NCBI GenBank assembly: GCA_900761995.1
Contig: CAAFEY010000155.1
Span: forward strand, 1 to 7,980
DNA: 7,980 nucleotides
Origin: an uncultured Collinsella sp.
GTDB taxonomy: Bacteria; Actinomycetota; Coriobacteriia; Coriobacteriales; Coriobacteriaceae
Direction: 5' to 3'
Part shown: piece after piece, positions 5,014 through 7,980 of the stretch
Layout: each line of letters opens with the position of its first letter
How positions within the stretch are numbered: the stretch's first letter is position 1
Notes under the pieces: model-generated
Database searches by the model: none
What the model saw: the letters and a program-made list of their open reading frames with translations, nothing else
What the model was told of the DNA's origin: nothing
Translations under genes and position numbers: made by a program

Positions 5014-6525
5014 TTATCGATAAGACACAGACTGCTGGGAGTCCTTTACGACAACGTCGTGGGCGCCGCCTTCGACGATCGAGGTCGAGCTTACCAGTGT
5101 CAGGCGTGCCTTTTCCTGGAGCTCGGGGATCGAGAGGGCACCGCAGTTGCACATCGTGGACTTGACCTTGTAGAGCGTGCCGCCCACGCCGTCCTTGAGG
5201 GAGCCGGCGTAGGGAACGTAGGAGTCGACGCCCTCGACGAAGCTGAGCTTCGCGGCGCCACCCAGGTCGTAGCGCTGCCAGTTACGGGCACGTGCAGAAC
5301 CCTCGCCCCAGTACTCCTTCATATACTGACCGTTGACGTTGACGCGCTCGGTCGGGCTCTCGTCGAAGCGGGCGAAGTAACGGCCCAGCATCATAAAGTC
5401 TGCACCCATGGCAAGGGCGAGCGTCATGTGGTAGTCGTAGACGATACCGCCGTCGGAGCACACTGGCACGTAGACGCCGGTCTCCTCGTAGTACTCGTCG
5501 CGAGCGCGGCAGACGTCGATCAGCGCGGTGGCCTGGCCACGGCCGATACCCTTGGTCTCACGGGTGATGCAGATGGAACCGCCGCCGATACCGACCTTGA
5601 TGAAATCGGCACCGCAGTCTGCCAGGAAGCGGAAGCCCTCGGCGTCGACGACGTTACCGGCACCGACCTTGACGTCCTCGCCGTAGTTGGCGCGAATCCA
5701 CTCGATGGTGCGCTTCTGCCACTCGCTAAAGCCCTCGGAGGAATCGATGCACAGGACATCGGCGCCGGCCTCGATGAGCAGCGGCACGCGCTCGGCATAG
5801 TCGCGGGTGTTGATACCGGCGCCGACCATGTAGCGCTTGTCGCCGTCGAGCAGCTCGTTGGGGTTGGTCTTGTGGCTGTCGTAGTCCTTGCGGAAGACGA
5901 TGCCCATGAGGTGATCGTTGTCGTCGACGATGGGCAGGGCGTTGAGCTTGTTGTCCCAGATGACGTCGTTAGCGACCTTGAGGCTGATGTTCTTGTCGCC
6001 CACGATGAGCTGCTCACGCGGGGTCATGAACTCGGAGACCTTCGTCTGGTGGTCATCGCGGCTGGGGCGATAGTCACGGCTGGTGACGATGCCCAGGAGC
6101 TTGCCCTTGGGGGTGCCATCGTCGGTGACCGGCATGGTGGAGTGACCGGTCTTCTCCTTGAGCTCGATGACCTGTTCCATGGTCATGTCGGGGGTCAGCG
6201 TGGAATCGGACTGAACAAAGCCGGCCTTGTGATCCTTGACGGCCTTGACCATGGCGGCCTCGGACTCGGGGGTCTGAGAACCGTAGATGAAGGACAGGCC
6301 GCCCTCGGTAGCGAGCGCGACACCCATGTCGACGCCCGAGACGGACTGCATGATGGCGGAAACCATGGGGATGTTCAGGGTGATTGCCGGCTTCTCACCG
6401 CGCTTAAAGCGGGTTAGCGGCGTCTTAAGAGAGACGTTGTTGGGGATGCACTGCGAGGACGAATAGCCAGGGACCAGCAGATACTCCGAAAACGTGTGGG
6501 ACTCACCGGGAAAGAACGTAGCCAT
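5014..6525 (-). CDS. guaB: IMP dehydrogenase, Tritrichomonas foetus-like type
   Basis: Oxidises IMP to XMP with NAD+, the committed step of guanine nucleotide synthesis in the cytoplasm. It has 503 residues in a TIM barrel. The CBS-domain pair occupies about 105-222 (PVTDDGTPKGKLLGIVTSRDY and ALPIVDDNDHLMGIVFRKDY). NAD-contacting D261 is in CIDSSEGFSEWQ. The catalytic cysteine loop GIGGGSICITRE has C319 and T321. The IMP-phosphate region is CSDGGIVYDYHM with D358, and the mobile flap is ARARNWQRYD with the base-forming R418-Y419, followed by E431. These residues fall at the same numbers as in the well-studied T. foetus enzyme, and the loop form GGGSICITRETKGIGRG is of that type rather than the usual bacterial PGSICTTR. 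ATG at 6525 has AAGGAG four bases upstream. It is divergent from the ModE-like gene. The stop TAA lies five bases from a large palindrome. Confidence 0.97.
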   Translation of the reverse strand: MATFFPGESHTFSEYLLVPGYSSSQCIPNNVSLKTPLTRFKRGEKPAITLNIPMVSAIMQSVSGVDMGVALATEGGLSFIYGSQTPESEAAMVKAVKDHKAGFVQSDSTLTPDMTMEQVIELKEKTGHSTMPVTDDGTPKGKLLGIVTSRDYRPSRDDHQTKVSEFMTPREQLIVGDKNISLKVANDVIWDNKLNALPIVDDNDHLMGIVFRKDYDSHKTNPNELLDGDKRYMVGAGINTRDYAERVPLLIEAGADVLCIDSSEGFSEWQKRTIEWIRANYGEDVKVGAGNVVDAEGFRFLADCGADFIKVGIGGGSICITRETKGIGRGQATALIDVCRARDEYYEETGVYVPVCSDGGIVYDYHMTLALAMGADFMMLGRYFARFDESPTERVNVNGQYMKEYWGEGSARARNWQRYDLGGAAKLSFVEGVDSYVPYAGSLKDGVGGTLYKVKSTMCNCGALSIPELQEKARLTLVSSTSIVEGGAHDVVVKDSQQSVSYR

Positions 6526-6571
6526 GTTTCTCCTTTTTCCATGCGACCGGTCGGCTGCAGGCCTCGTAGGA

Positions 6572-6602
6572 CCCAGCCCAACCTTGGGCGCCCAATACTG
6601 GG
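6572..6602 (-). promoter_or_regulatory. Three-arm inverted repeat in the guaB leader (possible operator or switch)
   Basis: GCCCAA (6576-6581), TTGGGC (6584-6589) and GCCCAA (6590-6595) lie almost end to end. The middle arm can pair with either neighbour, and 6584-6595 is a perfect 12-base palindrome TTGGGCGCCCAA. The outer arms CCCAG (6572-6576) and CTGGG (6598-6602) can close the whole. It sits just downstream of the predicted guaB -10 box, where a repressor or a leader RNA switch would act. No known purine operator is recognised. Confidence 0.4.
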
Positions 6603-6604
6603 GA

Positions 6605-6633
6605 AGTATCTTAACGCACTTTGACTGCTACAA
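6605..6633 (-). promoter_or_regulatory. Candidate promoter of guaB
   Basis: On the minus strand TTGTAG (6628-6633) and GATACT (6605-6610) are 17 bases apart. The -10 box matches TATAAT at four positions and the -35 box keeps the TTG. Initiation near 6598 gives a leader of about 70 bases. The -35 box occupies the same bases as the -10 box of the opposing promoter. Confidence 0.35.
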
Positions 6634-6634
6634 T
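6626..6634 (+). promoter_or_regulatory. Extended -10 promoter of the ModE-like gene
   Basis: TGC-TACAAT is an extended -10 element with one departure from TATAAT. No convincing -35 box lies at the usual spacing (GTATCT at 6606-6611). Initiation near 6641 gives a leader of about 78 bases containing the perfect stem GTTTGC-CCA-GCAAAC (6679-6693), which precedes the ribosome-site region by nine bases. Confidence 0.4.
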
Positions 6635-6718
6635 GCATGATTTAAGAAGAGCACACGAGGGTTTGACGCAGGCTTTGCGTTTGCCCAGCAAACACTTTAG
6701 CGGGGAGACGTGGAGCGT

Positions 6719-7066
6719 ATGAAGTACAAGACGACGGCAAAGTTGGTCATTCAAGCGTGCGACAAGGATTTGCCGGGCGTCTTCGGCCACGGCTGCGTCT
6801 TGTTGCTGCAAGGTATCGCCCGCGAGCACTCGCTCAACCGTGCCGCCAAGAGCATGGGTATGGCGTATTCCAAGGCCTGGCGCATTGTGAACGAGGCCGA
6901 AGGACAGCTGGGCTGCAAGCTCATCGAGCGCGACGGCGCCCGCGGATCCACGCTTACCCCCGCCGGCGAGCGAGCCATAGCGGTGTACGAGGAACTGCAG
7001 GCCGACATCAACAACGTCATCGCCTCAAAAGCCAGCGACCTCATCGCCAGCATCAATGCAGAGTAG
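6719..7066 (+). CDS. ModE-like winged-helix DNA-binding protein (LysR-type HTH, no ligand domain)
   Basis: A 115-residue transcription regulator resembling the N-terminal DNA-binding domain of the molybdate regulator ModE. The family pattern is visible: GHGCVLLLQGIAREHSLNRA (24-43), then the recognition helix region AKSMGMAYSKAWRIVNEAE, then the wing LIERDGARGSTLTPAGERA (68-86) and a C-terminal helix about 84-113 that usually mediates dimerisation. The Mop/TOBE molybdate-binding domains of full ModE are absent, so molybdate sensing is not supported. Two starts are possible: GTG at 6710 (GGGGAG only two bases away) or ATG at 6719 (GGGGAG 11 bases away, TGGAG three bases away). I prefer 6719 because MKYKTTAK resembles family N-termini. 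No molybdenum transport or cofactor genes are visible. Its divergent neighbour guaB, or its own promoter, could be a target; this is inference from position only. Confidence 0.85.
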   Translation: MKYKTTAKLVIQACDKDLPGVFGHGCVLLLQGIAREHSLNRAAKSMGMAYSKAWRIVNEAEGQLGCKLIERDGARGSTLTPAGERAIAVYEELQADINNVIASKASDLIASINAE

Positions 7067-7116
7067 TCCTTTTAGGCGGTTTTTAGCCCACAGCGCCCTC
7101 GGGTTGAGGCTCGCGC

Positions 7117-7272
7117 CACAAAACGGGCCCATCTACTACGTTTAGTTGAATACCCACGACCATACCGGACATTATGAAAATAAAACCGCTGGTAAACAGC
7201 TTGGTAATTTTCAAAATAGGCGAGTGTGGTCGACCCCTATTGCTTAAACGTAGTAAATAGGCCGTTTTCGTG
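7117..7272. repeat. 156-bp palindromic element, MITE-like or structured 3' UTR
   Basis: Terminal arms 7120-7144 and 7245-7268 match over 24 paired positions with one bulged G; two positions are C/A on the plus strand but G.U on the minus strand. CAC/GTG extends the ends to 7117 and 7272. Inside, CGACCATAC (7157-7165) pairs with GTGTGGTCG (7224-7232), TGAAAAT (7175-7181) with ATTTTCA (7207-7213), ACC with GGT, and GCTG (7188-7191) with CAGC (7197-7200). The element can therefore fold end to end. The interior is AT-richer than its surroundings. It fills the gap between convergent genes and encodes no protein. A short stem CCTC-GGGTT-GAGG (7097-7109) precedes it. Confidence 0.55.
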
Positions 7273-7289
7273 ACACAGACCCCGATTAG

Positions 7290-7980
7290 CTACTTGCGAA
7301 GGGCGTTATCGAGAGTGGCAGCCACCTGCAGGGGGTCGTCGGTGCCGGCGAAGAGGCGGATGGCGCTCCCCTGCTTACCGCGCGGGGCCGAAAGGCGCGT
7401 TGTTGAGCCGCCGGCGGGCGACGTGCGGAACTCCCCCGGCAATGTGTCGAACAGCTCGCCCGCGCTACGATCGATAAGGTCAAACTCAACTGCCGGACCA
7501 AAGCCGTGCTCGAGGATTCCCGTTGCAACCGAATGGTCGGGATGCGAGCTCAACCCGGGATAGCACACGTCGCGCACCATCTCGTTGGCGGCCAGATACT
7601 CGGCCAGCGCATGGGCGCGGTCGAAGTGTGCCTGCATGCGAGCGTTAAGCGACGAGAGCCCACGCTCCAGCACGTCGGCCTCCTCGGCAGACAAATCGAG
7701 CGCCGACGCCCCGCAGCCAGCAAACAACGTATGCGCGCACTCGGAAGCGGCATCCACGCGATGGCGCTTGAGCTGCGAGCGTGCCACCGAAGCGGCAACG
7801 AGCTTGCGCGGAGCCTTACCGGCGCACACGCGGTCGAGCGCCTCGAGCGACAGGACGGCACCCAAACGCAGCGGATCGCACCCAAAGACGCTTGCCACGG
7901 TGTTATCCACCACGAGCAACGCACGGGCCTCACGCGCCGCCCGACCCAGCGCACGCAGATCGGGCACACGTAGGCCAAAC
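7290..7980 (-). CDS. Cys/Met-metabolism PLP-fold protein, C-terminal part, active-site lysine apparently lost (cut by window edge)
   Basis: The 229 visible residues belong to the family of cystathionine gamma-synthase, cystathionine lyases and O-acetylhomoserine sulfhydrylases (fold type I). VVDNT (7901-7915) contains the aspartate that binds the PLP ring nitrogen. YPGLSSHPDH and GFGPAVEFDL match the family's YPGLxSHPxH and GFGG-xVSFEL. IRLFAGTDD near the end keeps the substrate-carboxylate arginine of VRLSxGxED. Aligned without gaps, the position 25 residues after the VVDNT aspartate, where the family has lysine in SxTKY, is arginine in ALDRV (7827-7841). The usual SLGGxES stretch is also not recognisable. 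The protein may therefore be a non-catalytic homologue or a distinct subfamily. The frame continues beyond the right edge, so GTG at 7967 is not its start. There are no frameshifts or internal stops. Confidence 0.8.
   Translation of the reverse strand, partial: FGLRVPDLRALGRAAREARALLVVDNTVASVFGCDPLRLGAVLSLEALDRVCAGKAPRKLVAASVARSQLKRHRVDAASECAHTLFAGCGASALDLSAEEADVLERGLSSLNARMQAHFDRAHALAEYLAANEMVRDVCYPGLSSHPDHSVATGILEHGFGPAVEFDLIDRSAGELFDTLPGEFRTSPAGGSTTRLSAPRGKQGSAIRLFAGTDDPLQVAATLDNALRK

Noticed and set aside
5059..6417. 452-codon open frame on the plus strand opposite guaB
   Set aside because: Same antisense shadow effect; the protein is composed of repeated A/V/G/D/L with no recognisable fold, and guaB is certain.

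Overview
The window is GC-rich bacterial chromosome, densely coded, with six genes on two strands. It looks like a gut-associated Coriobacteriia actinobacterium, Collinsella-like. That assignment is an inference from overall character: the rimP-nusA pair, strong codon bias towards G/C (which creates long antisense shadow frames), AAGGAGG-type ribosome sites, and the protein types. No marker gene settles it.

Left part (1-1127, minus strand): the beginning of an operon, rimP followed one base later by nusA, which runs off the left edge. A strong sigma-70 promoter (1099-1127) drives it. Between that promoter and rimP sits an intrinsic-terminator hairpin (1041-1073), which makes the leader a good candidate for NusA-dependent attenuation of NusA's own operon.

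Middle (1128-5013): a 260-base divergent spacer with an inverted repeat, then a plus-strand lipoprotein gene of unknown function (1390-1962). A 14-bp convergent terminator separates it from leuS on the minus strand (2067-4643). The 370 bases between guaB and leuS are unusually structured. They hold a near-perfect 29-bp stem with an inner hairpin in the leuS leader, three smaller stem-loops, and a 25-position palindrome directly behind guaB.

Right part (5014-7980): guaB (minus) encodes an IMP dehydrogenase of the Tritrichomonas foetus type, 503 residues with catalytic residues at identical numbers. Divergent from it is a small ModE-like winged-helix gene (plus), and the two promoters appear to overlap. 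A roughly 156-bp palindromic element (7117-7272) fills the convergent gap before a minus-strand gene cut by the right edge. That gene encodes a Cys/Met-metabolism PLP-fold protein whose Schiff-base lysine appears to be replaced by arginine.

Functionally the window combines translation and transcription housekeeping (RimP, NusA, LeuRS), guanine nucleotide synthesis (GuaB) and lineage-specific genes. The most interesting material is the noncoding structure: a leader terminator before the nusA operon, a long leader stem before leuS, and palindromic elements whose G.U versus A.C mismatches suggest which strand is the functional RNA.
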